This document shows, one piece after another, positions 20,990 through 32,858 of a stretch of 64,000 bases of DNA. Every line of letters begins with the position of its first letter. Within the stretch, counting starts at the first letter, position 1. The notes below the pieces were generated by a model, which did no database searches, was not told where the DNA came from, and worked only from the letters and a program-made list of their open reading frames with translations. Origin of the DNA: Procambarus clarkii (lineage: Eukaryota; Arthropoda; Malacostraca; Decapoda; Cambaridae). The stretch lies in contig NC_091214.1 of NCBI RefSeq assembly GCF_040958095.1, forward strand, positions 11,115,722 through 11,179,721, given 5' to 3'. The position numbers were made by a program, and so were the translations under genes.

Positions 20990-21326
20990 GATGGTTATCA
21001 TATATATATTATTTATATATATATATATTATTTATATATATATATTATTTATATATATTATTTACATATATATATTATTTATATATATATTCTTTATATA
21101 TATTATTTATAAATATATTATTTATATATAAATATATTATTTATATATAAATATATTATTTATATATAAATATATTATTTATATATAAATATATTATTTA
21201 TATATAAATATATTATTTATATATAAATATATTATTTATATATAAATATATTATTTATATATAAATATATTATTTATATATAAATATATTATTTATATAT
21301 AAATATATTATTTATATATAAATATA

Positions 21327-21379
<53 letters not shown>

Positions 21380-21420
21380 TATAATATATATACTATTACA
21401 CTACACCCTTATATGTTACA

Positions 21421-21489
<69 letters not shown>

Positions 21490-21550
21490 TATTTATATAT
21501 ATATATATATATTATTTATATATATATTATATATATAATTATATAGGTCA
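20990..21550. repeat. AT-rich tandem repeat, 19-bp unit plus (AT)n
   Basis: A regular 19-bp unit (TAAATATATTATTTATATA) recurs about a dozen times between 21110 and 21335. It is flanked by shorter ATTATTTATAT repeats and long (AT)n tracts. Confidence 0.93.
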
Positions 21551-21559
21551 TATGTTTTT

Positions 21560-22031
21560 GTATTTTTGCTGATTTGTTAGTAAGTAATAAATGAAATATA
21601 AATTATTTGATTTTTTTACCCTTAAATTGGTTTTAATATTTAAATTGAAAACAATAATATAATATAAAAAAATATAAGAAAAATAATAATACATTATAAA
21701 ATAAAATATAATAAAAATAATATAATATAATATAAATAATATAATTTAATTTCAAGAAATTTAACTTTAAACACAAAGATGTGAAAAGGGTTCAGATAAG
21801 GCTCAAACCTTTACACAAGAGATTCATATTGGTGTATGAATGGATTATGAATGACTCATGTTAGGAGTGTAAAGTTGCCACAACATCTAAAATTAGTGTT
21901 AGATACATATGTCTTGGTTATAAGTTTTGGAAACCTATTTTAGTCCACACACAATATCGTATCTGATACGATAAAACAAACGTTTCCAATCCTTTCAAAT
22001 ACTTTCCAGATATGTTGTGGCAACCTAAAAT
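21560..22031. other. AT-rich subterminal DNA of the TIR-bounded insertion
   Basis: No gene is recognised. The stretch GTTGCCACAACATCTAAAAT near 21875 and a related inverted phrase near 22010 (ATGTTGTGGCAACCTAAAAT) form a subterminal inverted pair, as often found near transposon ends. Confidence 0.5.
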
Positions 22032-22042
22032 TGTTTGCTGGG
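22032..22042 (-). repeat. Right terminal inverted repeat TGTTTGCTGGG
   Basis: Exact reverse complement of 4246-4256, followed by TA (22043-22044) and the resumed minisatellite. Confidence 0.6.
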
Positions 22043-22044
22043 TA

Positions 22045-25000
22045 GTGGAGGGTGCTGGTAGTGGAGGGTGGCAGTAGTGGATGGCAGTAGTGGAGGGTGG
22101 CGGTAGTGCAGGGTGGCAGTAGCGGAGGGTGGCGGTAGTGGAGGGTGGATGTATTGGAGGGTGGATGTATTGGAGGGTGGCGGTAGTGGAGGGTGGCGGT
22201 AGTGGAGGGTGGCGATAGTGGAGGGTGGCAGTAGTGGAGGGTGGCAGTAGTGGAGGGTGGCGGTAGTGGAGTGTGGCAGTAGTGGAGGGTGGTGGTAGTG
22301 TAGGGTGGCAGTAGTGGAGGGTGGCGGTAGTGGAGGGTGGCAGAAGTGGAGGGTGGCAGTAGTGGAGGGTGGCAATAGTGGAGTGTGGCAGTAGTGGAGG
22401 GTGGTGGTAGTGGAGGGTGGCAGTAGTAGAGGGTGGCAGTAGTGGAGGGTGGCGGTAGTGGAGGGTGGCGGTAGTGGAGGGTGGCAGAAGTGGAGGGTGG
22501 CAGTAGTGGAGGGTGGCGGTAGTGGAGTGTGGCAGTAGTGGAGTGTGGCAGTAGTGGAGGGTGGCGGTAGTGGAAGGTGGCAGTAGTGGAGCTTGGCGGT
22601 GGTGGAGGGTGCCGTTAGTGGAGGGTGCCAGTAGTGGAGGGTGGATGTATTGGAGGGTGGATGTATTGGAGGGTGGCGGTAGTGGAGGGTGGCGGTAGTG
22701 GAGGGTGGCGGTAGTGGAGGGTGGCAGTAGTGGAGGGTGGCAGTAGTGGAGGGTGGCAGTAGTGGAGGGTGGCGGTAGTGGAGGGTGGCGATAGTGGAGG
22801 GTGGCGGTAGTGGAGGGTGGCGGTAGTGGAGTGTGGCAGTAGTGGAGGGTGGCGGTAGTGGAGTGTGGCAGTATTAGATGATGGCAGTAGTGGAGGGTGG
22901 CGGTAGTGGAGGGTGGCGATAGTGGAGGGTGGCGGTAGTGGAAGGTGGCAGTAGTGGAGGGTGGCGATAGTGGAGGGTGGCGATAGTGGAGGGTGGCGGT
23001 AGTGGAGGGTGGCGATAGTGGAGGGTGGCGGTAGTGGAGGGTGGCGGTAGTGGAGGGTGGCAGTAGTGGAGGGTGGCGGTGATGGAGGGTGGTGGTAGTA
23101 GTGGAGGGTGGCAGTAGTGGAGGGTGGCAGTAGTAGAGAATTGCAGTAATGGAGGGTATTGGTATTCGAGGGTGGCAGTAGTGGAGGGTGGCAGTAGTGG
23201 AGGGTGGTGGTATTGGAGGGTGGCACTAGTGGAGGGTGGTGGTAGTGGAGGGTGGTCGTATTGGAGGGTGGTGGTAGTGGAGGGTGGTGGTTGTGGAGGA
23301 TGGTGGTAGTGGAGGGTGGCGATAGTGGGGGGTGGCTGTAGTGGGTGGGGGGTTGAGATAGTGAAGGGTGGCGATAGTGGAGGGTGGCAATAGTGGATGG
23401 TAGTAGTAGTGGAGGGTGGCAGTAGTTGAGGGTGGCAGTAGTTGAGGGTGGCAGTAGTGGAGGGTGGTAGTAGTGGAGGGTGGCTGTAGTGGAGGGTGGC
23501 AGTAGTGGAGGGTGGCTGTAGTGGAGGGTGGTGGTAGTGGAGGGTGCCAGCATTGGAGAGTTGCAGTAGTGGATGGTAGTCGAAGTGGAGGGTGGCAGTA
23601 GTGGAGGGTGGCAGTAGTGGAGGGTGGCAGTAGTGGAGGGTGGCTGTAGTGGAGGGTGGCGGTAGTGGAGGGTGGCAGTAGTGGAGGGTGGCGGTATTGG
23701 AGGGTGGCAGTAGTAGAGGTTGGAGGTAGTGGAGGGTAGTGGTTGTGGAGGGAGGCAGTAGTGGAGGGTGGTGGTATTGGAGGGTGACAGTAGTGGAGGG
23801 TGGCGGTAGTGGAAGGTGGCGGTAGTGCAGGGTGGCAGTAGTGGAGGTTAGTGGTAGTGGAGAGTGGCAGTAGTAAATGTGGCGGTAGTGGAGGGTGGTG
23901 GTAGGGGAGGATGGTGGCAGTGGAAGGTGGCAGTAGTGGAGAGTAGTGATAGTGGAGGGTGGCAGTAGTAGAAAGTAGCGGTAGTGGACGGTGGTGGTTG
24001 GAGAGGGTGGTGGATATGGAGGGTGGCGGTAGTGGAGGGCGGTGGAATTGGAGGATGGCGGTAGTGGAGGGTGGCAGTAGTGGAGGTTGGCTGGCAGTAG
24101 TGGATTGTGGCAGTAGTAGAGGTTAGTGGTAGTTGAGGATGGCAGTAGTAGAGGTTAGTGGTAGTGGAGGGTGGCAGTACTAGTATGTGGCAGTAGGGAA
24201 GGGTGGTGGCAGTGGAGAGTGATAGTAGTATAGTGTGTCAATAGTGGAGGGTGGCAGTAGTGGAGGGTGCTGTTAGTGGAGGGTGGTGGTAGTGGAGGGT
24301 TGTGGAGGATGTTGGTAGTGGGGAGTGGCGATAGTGGGGGGGTGGCTGTAGTGGGTGGGGGGTTGAGATAGTGAAGGGTGGCAATAGTCGATGGTAGTAG
24401 TAGTAGAGGGTGGCATTAGTATAGTGTGTCAGTAGTGGAGGGTGGCAGTAGTGGATGGTGGTAGTAGTGGAGGGGTGGCAGTAGTGGATGGTAGTCGAAG
24501 TGGAGGGTGGAGGTATTGGAGGGTGGTAATAGTGGAGGGTGGCAGTAGTGGAGGGTAGCAATAGTGCAGGGTGGCAGTAGTAAAGGGTGGCAGTAGTGGA
24601 GGGTGGCTGTAGTAGACGGTGGAGGTAGTGGAGGGTAGTGGTTGTGGAGGGAGGCAGTAGTGGAGGGTGGCAGTATTGCAGGTTGGCCGTAGTGGAGGGT
24701 AGTGGTAGTATGGGGTGGCAGTAGTGGAGGGTGGTGGTAGTAGTGGAGGGTGGCAGTAGTGGAGGGTGGCAGTAGTAGAGAATTGCAGTAATGGAGGGTA
24801 TTGGTATTCGAGGGTGGCAGTAGTGGAGGGTGGCAGTAGTGGAGGGTGGTGGTATTGGAGGGTGGCACTAGTGGAGGGTGGTGGTAGTGGAGGGTGGTGG
24901 TATTGGAGGGTGGTGGTAGTGGAGGGTGGTGGTTGTGGAGGATGGTGGTAGTGGAGGATGGCGATAGTGGGGGGTGGCTGTAGTGGGTGGGGGGTTGAGA

Positions 25001-26518
25001 TAGTGAAGGGTGGCGATAGTGGAGGGTGGCAATAGTGGATGGTAGTAGTAGTGGAGGGTGGCAGTAGTTGAGGGTGGCAGTAGTTGAGGGTGGCAGTAGT
25101 TGAGGGTGGCAGTAGTGGAGGGTGGTAGTAGTGGAGGGTGGCTGTAGTGGAGGGTGGCAGTAGTGGAGGGTGGCTGTAGTGGAGGGTGGTGGTAGTGGAG
25201 GGTGCCAGCATTGGAGAGTTGCAGTAGTGGATGGTAGTCGAAGTGGAGGGTGGCAGTAGTGGAGAGTGGCAGTAGTGGAGGGTGGCTGTAGTGGAGGGTG
25301 GCGGTAGTGGAGGGTGGCAGTAGTGGAGGGTGGCGGTATTGGAGGGTGGCAGTAGTAGAGGTTGGAGGTAGTGGAGGGTAGTGGTTGTAGAGGGAGGCAG
25401 TAGTGGAGGGTGGTGGTATTGGAGGGTGACAGTAGTGGAGGGTGGCGGTAGTGGAGGGTGGCGGTAGTGCAGGGTGGCAGTAGTGGAGGTTAGTGGTAGT
25501 GGAGAGTGGCAGTAGTAAATGTGGCGGTAGTGGAGGGTGGTGGTAGGGGAGGATGGTGGCAGTGGAAGGTGGCAGTAGTGGAGAGTAGTGATAGTGGAGG
25601 GTGGCAGTAGTAGAAAGTGGCGGTAGTGGACGGTGGTGGTTGGAGAGGGTGGTGGATATGGAGGGTGGCGGTAGTGGAGGGTGGTGGAATTGGAGGATGG
25701 CGGTAGTGGAGGGTGGCAGTAGTGGAGGTTGGCTGGCAGTAGTGGATTGTGGCAGTAGTAGAGGTTAGTGGTAGTTGAGGGTGGCAGTAGTAGAGGTTAG
25801 TGGTAGTGGAGGGTGGCCGTACTAGTATGTGGCAGTAGGGAAGGGTGGTGGCAGTGGAGAGTGATAGTAGTATAGTGTGTCAATAGTGGAGGGTGGCAGT
25901 AGTGGAGGGTGCTGTTAGTGGAGGGTGTCAGTAGTGGAAAGTGGCAGTAGTGGAGGGTAGTGGTTGTGGAGAGTGGCAGAAGTAGAAAGTGGCGGTAGTG
26001 GAGGGTAGCAGTAGTGGAGGGTGGCGGTAGTGCAGGGTGGCGGTATTGGAGGATGGCGGTAGCGGAGGGTGGCGGTAGTGGAGGGTGGTGGTAGTGGAGG
26101 GTGGCGGTAGTGGAGGGTGCAGTAGTAGAGGGTGGCAGTAGTAGAGGGTGGCAGTAGTGGAGGGTGGCGGTAGTGGAGGGTGGCGGTAGTGAATGGTGGT
26201 AGTAGTGGAGGGTATTGGGAGTGGAGGGTGGCAGATGTGGAGGGTGTTAGTAGTGGAGGGTGTTAGTAGAGAAGGGTGGCAGTAGTGGAGGGTGGCAGTA
26301 GTGGAAGGTAGTGGTAGTGGAGGGTGGCAGATGTGGAGGGTGTTAGTAAAGGAGGGTAGTGGTAGTGGAGGGTGGCAGTGGAGGGTGGAGGTATTGGAGA
26401 GCGTCAGTAGTAGAGGGTGGCAGTAGTGGAGGGTGTTGGTAGTGGAGGGTAGCAGTAGTGGAGGGTGGCAGTAGTAGAAAGTGGCGGTAGTGGAGGGTAG
26501 CAGTAGTGGAGGGTGGCA
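22045..26518 (+). repeat. 16-bp G-rich minisatellite, block 2
   Basis: Same 16-bp family as block 1. Contains a tandem higher-order duplication of about 1.64 kb: landmarks at 23124 recur at 24766, and the AGTATAGTGTGTCAATAG landmark near 24230 recurs near 25870. The segment 22580 onward is also repeated from about 43370 in block 3. It ends at the GATGTG target duplication of the Polinton. Minus-strand open frames (up to 312 codons) are artefacts of the repeat. Confidence 0.97.
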
Positions 26519-26524
26519 GATGTG
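26519..26524 (+). other. Polinton target-site duplication, left (GATGTG)
   Basis: Six bases identical to 39894-39899 and abutting the inverted repeat tips. Six-base duplications are the Polinton hallmark. Confidence 0.95.
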
Positions 26525-27445
26525 AGTAGTAGGGATGGCAACGCACAGGGGATTTTTTTTTGGGGGGAAAAAATCCCCTGTGTGAGCCATGGTTTTCAGG
26601 TCCAAAGGGGAAAAATCCCCTGTGTGAGCCAGGGTTTTTCAGGTTCCAAAATCCCGTGTGTGAGCCAGGGTTTTCAGGTAAATTTTGTGTCACAGATTTT
26701 AGAAGTAAGGATTTCTTATGAGAAAAATAATGTCATACGAGTTTGATAAAGTTCTTATGAGAAAAATAATTTCCAAGACATAGAAGTTTGTTAAGGCCTT
26801 ATGGGACAAATTCAAGTAATGTATGTAGCTCTTTAGGGCTTCCAGGAGAACTCTACGGACATGTTTTACATGTTTTCAACTTACAAAATCAGTCTGTGTA
26901 AGCCATAGTTATTCATGTAAATTTAGAAATTCGTGTTTGTGAGCCAGGGTTTTCAGTGTTTCGTACATCACACCCCCCTCCCTCCCCCCTTACCTCGCAA
27001 TCTCTCGCGTCACCTTTATTTACCTTACGCCCGGCCAGCCAGACCTCTTATCTTATCTTATCTTATCCATAATATCTGGACCGTCCCTCCTCTCTCTCTC
27101 TCCTCTTCATATTATTCTCTCTCTTGCTATTTTCTGACATACTAATATTTTATTCCTTTTTCATTAACCAGTCAGTTTTATACAAATCAACCGAAGCATC
27201 TCAATGTAACCTTTAATACTGAAAACTGCCTCAGAGACTATCTAAGCTGGCCCCAGCTACCTGCCCCAGGCTATCTGCCCGAGGCAATCATCACCTGATT
27301 ATCTGCCCCAGACATCCACCAGTCATTGTCGGCATTCGCCACCGTAATAATTTATATATATATACATTAAGCGTTAATAAAACTTATTTATTTATTTATA
27401 ATTTATTTAGTCATCTAATTCTTAGTTTACACAATTTATAATAAA
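26525..27445 (+). repeat. Polinton left terminal inverted repeat
   Basis: Reverse complement matches 38944-39893 with substitutions and a few indels (for example about 16 extra bases in the right copy near 39360). The outer part holds several short direct repeats ending GTGTGAGCCAGGGTTTTCAGG (near 26580, 26620, 26660 and a weaker one near 26940). Confidence 0.97.
26544..26582 (+). repeat. Terminal hairpin in left Polinton TIR
   Basis: CACAGGGGATTTTTT (26544-26558) pairs perfectly with AAAAAATCCCCTGTG (26568-26582) around a nine-base loop. It lies 19 bases from the element tip. Confidence 0.9.
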
Positions 27446-27639
27446 AGAGTTTATTCCCAGTATTCGCCAATCATTCTCGCTATTAATAAAACAGCCAAAC
27501 GCTCACTCAGGGGCACACTATCGTTATTACGCTCATTCAGGGGCCCCCTCAGATCGCCAAAGTCTCAGAGGCCTACACTTTCAGTCAACATTCAATCTTC
27601 ATCCTGTTCACAAGGTTCCCCTAGCCTAGTCATATCATC

Positions 27640-30600
27640 ATGTCAGTGTGTCCTCTGTGCCTGTCTCCTATCAACAACGAAATCGTTCATGTGTGTCAAA
27701 CACGATGTTTAACATGCCTAGGTGAAATGTCCATCAACGCTCTTCAAGAATGCAGACTGTACTGTATAGGATGCAATGGGCCTACACCGCCTGGACATTT
27801 TGACGTAACCTGTACCAGCTGTGGACAACTCTATTGTGCAAATCGTAAGTACCGCTTTTTCTCGCACATTCAATAAACTTTCAAAGAAAATATATATCCG
27901 AAACACACATACATACATACATACAGACAGTCAATTTATATATATTATTTTCATTTCAGTTCATGGTTCTACTTCCTGCCCATACTGTCGTTTCTCCGTT
28001 AACCGGGAACCTCCCACCGAAGCCAGAAACGTCATTGAACCTCCACCCAAGCGCCGTCGCATCATAAATAACCGTACGTTTTCACAATAATTTTCGTAAT
28101 TTTAAAAGTTATTAATTGTATATTTTAACAAGTGTATAAACAAGTAATAAGTACTCATACAAAAAAATATTTCCATTCCAGGAGTTCCTATTCGTGATCA
28201 AGAGAATCTCATACTTGGTGGAATCAACATCCCAGCTCGTAAGTAATATTATTATTTATCTGTAATTCAGTTTTTCCTTTTATTTAGACTTTTTGCTTTC
28301 CCTTTTAATAATTCCTCTTATTTACACAATATTTTCCATTAAGGTTTTCAAATCCTCTTATTGTTTTCAAATTTGTTTTCCTCTTAATGTTTATTCATTG
28401 CTAATATTATATTACAGAATCTCCCCTGGATTCAACCCAACCCTCTGAGTGGAGCACACCTGTACGCAGTCAACCCCAGCTGTCCCAGGAGCTAGAAGAA
28501 GATGCACCAGACGGCAACCAGCAGGCATCCTCAGATGAAGAAGAAGAAGACAATCAACCCCCTGTTCACGACATATCAGATGAAGAAGTCAACGCTCCAG
28601 ATTCCCCAGAGGTACTTAACTTAGATAACGTTGTTCCACAAGTGTTAGAAGTCATTAACCATTTCGAAGGAGCATTCTCGAGACATTCGTTCTCCATTCC
28701 CGGACATTTAGACGCTGACCCCAGCGTATATATAAATAGGTATAGGGAATTTTTTATAGAATATATAGACAATCAGTTCAGACAAATACAGGAAGAATTC
28801 CCTCCCTCATTTCACATTTACCCTGATGTAAGCCTAATTTTGCAAAAACTTAATCATGCCGACGATCAATATGAAATATTAGATGAAGTATTTTCAATTA
28901 GAGGCGAAACTCAGACTATTACACAGGAAGAGGTAGAAGTTCTTGTAAATTCATGGGTTGACGAAATGTCTGCTAAAATTGACGAATGCCTAAAAAATGT
29001 CCAATCCTCAAGTGTAGGAATTCATTCCATGTCAGGCTTTGCCATTAATTTTTCTTATATTCGCCACCCTATGCACCTTGGATCTTACGTTCCATATCCT
29101 GCGAAATTAAGGGGTAAAGAATCAGTATTTAATCCTGAAAGTGAAGGAGATGAGTGTTTGTTACAGTGCATTGCCGCATATAAAAACTTAGCATTGGGCA
29201 GGACTATGAATAACGTTAGGCATCATTACAAAAACCTTCGATGGTGTAGAAGATTCGTAGTATGGGCAGATGAAATCAGATTCCCCGTATCATTTGATAA
29301 TCTTAAGAAAATAGAGAAGCTTAACAAAATTTCTATTTATATTTATACAGTAACTCATGAAAGTAACAGATACTATCTTAGTTTAGCTAGGAAAAGCCAG
29401 GAAAAGTATGTCGATAAAGTTCCTTTGTTGTTATTAGAAGGCAAGCATCTCTGTCTGATCAAGGACTTTGATAAATTTGTAAAGAGTATTAACCACCATT
29501 CTGGAAGGATTCCTAACACTCATAAATTCTGTAAAATTTGCCTTTTGCATGCTCCCTTAGATGAAATTCAGGCTCACGAAGAGTCATGCACTGTATCCCA
29601 AGTATTTTCGTTCTATAATCCTAGTGATAAAATCAGTTTTAAAAATTACGGTAGGACCTATAGCCCAACTCACACCGCCTATTACGATTTTGAATGTCTA
29701 TTAGACCGTCAAAATCCTAGAGGCATGGTGGAATGTAAGCATAAAGCAATTGCTTATGCTTACATGATTTTAGACAGGGAATTCAATGTCGTAGAAACGT
29801 ATTCATACGTAGGCCCAGACGCGGTCAATCATTTTATTACCAAGCTAGAAGCCTCATGGAAAGCTATTCATGCTCAGCTCCCCAACTTCCCTAAGAACTT
29901 GTCCAGAGAACAGGAAAGAATGTTTCAAAGACAAAATACGTGTCAATTGTGTCATCAAACTTTCAAGGATAAGAAAGATAAACATAGACATCATAATCAT
30001 GCTATTCAGGAAAATAATTACTTAGGGGCTTATTGTGCTCGTTGCAATTTACAATGTAAAAATGCTCGTAGATACTTGACCACATTTTCCCATAATGCTG
30101 CCTATGATCTTGGAATTATACTTAAAGAACTGTCCAAAAATCCTCACCGCGATGTAGAAATTCTAACCAAGGAAGGATTGAAATTTATGCAAGTCATCAT
30201 AGGTAAACTTAAATTCCTAGATAGCCTAGCTCTCCTTAATGGGTCATTAGGAACCTTAGCAAGCGAGCACGTTGCCAGTAAGAAAGCCACCAAGTACACT
30301 GAACACATACTAAATGGCGTATCCGATGAAGCTAAAACTCTGTTAATTAAAGGTAAACAAAGCCTATGTTATGATTATATTTCTTCCATGGACGTGTTAG
30401 ACGAACCTCAGCTCCCATCGCGAGATAAGTTTTACAATGTTTTACATGATGCTCCACTGTCTGAAGAAGATTATAACAATGCTCTTAAAGTATTTAATTT
30501 AGGGAACTGTACAAACATCAAGGATTATCTCATGTTATATTTAAAAGTTGACGTAGGAATGCTAGTTGATATATTTACACTTTGGCGAACATCACTGAAA

Positions 30601-32298
30601 GAAATTTATGAACTAGATATTGTTTTCTATGTATCACTTCCTTGTTACGCTTGGGACGCGTTCTTATTTAAATCAAAAGTTGTACTTGACTATGTGTATG
30701 ATCAGAATATATATGATTTGTTGAGAAGGAATCTTAGAGGAGGGTTCACATCTTCCATTAGACAATTTACACAGGCTGTTAACGAGCACACTACATCTAA
30801 CCCTAGCTCTGATGACGATACTCACATTTTGTACCTCGACTTTAACAGCTTATATGCAGCGTGCATGGCTGAGGTACTTCCCCAGGGAGGGATTAGACAA
30901 TTAACTGACCTTGAGCGGGATACCTTATTAGGGCAAGGGTTACAACATATCCCCTGTAATCAAGACAAAGGTTATTGGATTTTATGCGATACAAAACATG
31001 TATCTCCCGAGGTAGCCAGGTATACTGATGATCTGCCCCTTGTACTGTCTCATACTAATATAACGGAGGAGTTTTTGTCAGAGTACAGTAAGAAAACCCT
31101 TAATGATGAAAAACGTAAGCTCCCACCTAAAAATACTAAGTTAATTGCATCCCACTTGCCCCAAAACGACTACTTAGTAAGCCTTGATTTCCTGCAATTG
31201 CTATTAAAACTTGGACTAGAAGTTGAACGAGTAAAAACAATCTATGAATTTAATCAGGCTCCCTATTTAAAAGATTTTATTTCAACCAACATTCGAGAAC
31301 GAGCCAATACCACCTGTAAAGTTAAAGGAAAAGCTTTTAAACTCATAAGTAATAGTCTGTACGGGAAATCAATGACAAATATATCTCGATATGCTAATAC
31401 TCACCATCTAGTAACGACAAAACATTCATTCTTAACTCATGCAAGAAACCCTTTGTATAAACGAGCTGTCTCTTTAGGTCAAGATAGGGTTCTCTGTACA
31501 GTAATGAAAGACATCCTTAAAGTTACCACTCCTTCTTACATGGGTTATCAGATCTTGCAGATAGCCAAGAGGCGTTTATACGAGTTCTGGTATAATGTAG
31601 TTAAAGTCCATTATGGGGAGAGAGCTAGACTAATTTATACGGATACAGACTCATTTATATTTACTCTGACCTGTAAAGATGCTTTCCAAGAAATGACAAA
31701 AGCTCCTCTAGTAGATTATATGGATTTCAGTAATTTTGACAAAGATCATCCCATGTATTCTGCTACTCGCAAAGGTGAACTAGGACTCCTCAAGTCAGAA
31801 GTAAAGCAGAAAATCATAACTGAATTAATTGCACTCAAGCCTAAAACTTACTCTCTCCTAACCCTTGATAATGAACATTTATGTAAATGTAAAGGGATTC
31901 CTTATCACCAACAAAAGAAAATAACACATGCATCTTTTCAGAACACATTAGAGACAAATACAACTTTTAATTTTGTATCCCGATCTATTCGTAATGTTAA
32001 TGGACAGATATGCACGTGTAAAACAACTAAGCGCGGTCTGTCAGCTTTTGATGACAAGAGGTACCTCATTAGTCCCACAGAGTCATTAGCTTACGGTCAC
32101 CCAGACATTCCAGAGCGTGAGGTACAGGTACAGGTAGAGGAAGAGGTACAGGAAGAGGTACAGGTAGAGGAAGAGGCGCAGGTAGGGGATCCAGTAATTG
32201 TAGATAATCCCCAACCAAGACGTCAATTGTTCCCCATTTTTAATCTTTGGGAAAAGCGGGATAGAGTCGCTCAGCAATTATTCCCTAACAACAACTAA
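27640..32298 (+). CDS. PolB: Protein-primed family B DNA polymerase, four exons
   Basis: Replicates the Polinton from its ends. Exons are 27640-27844, 27960-28073, 28182-28238 and 28418-32298. All three introns are GT-AG and keep one frame, giving about 1418 residues. I chose ATG 27640 because the frame stays open through all introns; the exon-4 frame has no ATG upstream of 28642. Residues 1-85 are Cys-rich (CPLC, CQTRCLTC, CTSCGQLYC, CPYC), RING- or zinc-ribbon-like, followed by PPPKRRR and an acidic linker. Then come a conserved DECLLQCIAAY region, CKIC zinc finger (about 496) and an endonuclease-VII-like CQLC...HRHHNH...CARC segment (about 633-672). Exonuclease motifs are YYDFE (about 549) and SHNAAYDLG (about 688). 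Polymerase motifs are LDFNSLY (about 932), KAFKLISNSLYG (about 1097), YTDTDS (about 1199) and KPKTY (about 1265). A repeated acidic tail ends it. All catalytic motifs are intact. Confidence 0.95.
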
Positions 32299-32800
32299 GT
32301 CTGTTACTGTATTGTCTATGTATTATCTATAACTATATTCAAATGTCTATGATAATGTATATTCTATGATTTGTTACTGTATTGGATATGATTTGTTACT
32401 GTATTGGATATGTTATGACTATGATTTAATGTCTATGATAATGTATATTCTATGATTTTAATACTGTATTTGATATGTTCAAATTGCTATTTTAAGACTA
32501 TGATTTATTTGTTACTGTATTGGATATTGTATATTCTATGATTTTATTACTGTATTTAATATGAAAAAATGACTATGATTCAAATGTCTATAATAATGTA
32601 TATTCTATGATTTTATTACTGTATTTGATATGAAAATGACTATGATTCAAATGTCTATAATAATGTATATTCTATGATTTTATTACTGTATTGGATATGT
32701 TATGACTATGATTTTATTGGCTATGATATTGTATATTCTATGATTTTATTACTGTATTTTATATGTTATGACTATGATTTTATTGGTTATGTTTAAATAA
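32299..32800 (+). repeat. AT-rich degenerate tandem repeat after PolB
   Basis: Repeated phrases TTACTGTATTGGATATG, TCTATGATAATGTATATTCTATGATTTTA and GACTATGATT recur about six times. An AATAAA at 32796-32801 could serve as the polymerase transcript's poly(A) signal. Confidence 0.85.
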
Positions 32801-32858
32801 AACTCGAATGTAGATTTCGTTTAAATACTCCTTTCATTATATATTTGTAGTTAGTCTA

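Larger units (their letters stand above)
4246..22042. mobile_element. Putative 17.8-kb insertion with 11-bp TIRs and TA duplication
   Basis: The left edge reads TA|CCCAGCAAACA (TA at 4244-4245). The right edge reads TGTTTGCTGGG|TA (TA at 22043-22044). These are perfect 11-bp inverted repeats. Removing the insert and one TA restores GGCAGTAGTGGA, exactly the flanking minisatellite consensus. This is what a TA-targeting cut-and-paste transposon would leave. Inside are LINE fragments, tandem repeats, a DIRS element and two exons of an unrecognised gene, so any original element is now heavily nested. The inverted repeat does not extend convincingly past 11 bp and no transposase was recognised. 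Two unrelated elements each ending in this motif remain possible. Confidence 0.5.

Noticed and set aside
20810..21150. Tyr/Ile-rich plus-strand frames
   Set aside because: Translation of AT-rich tandem repeat.
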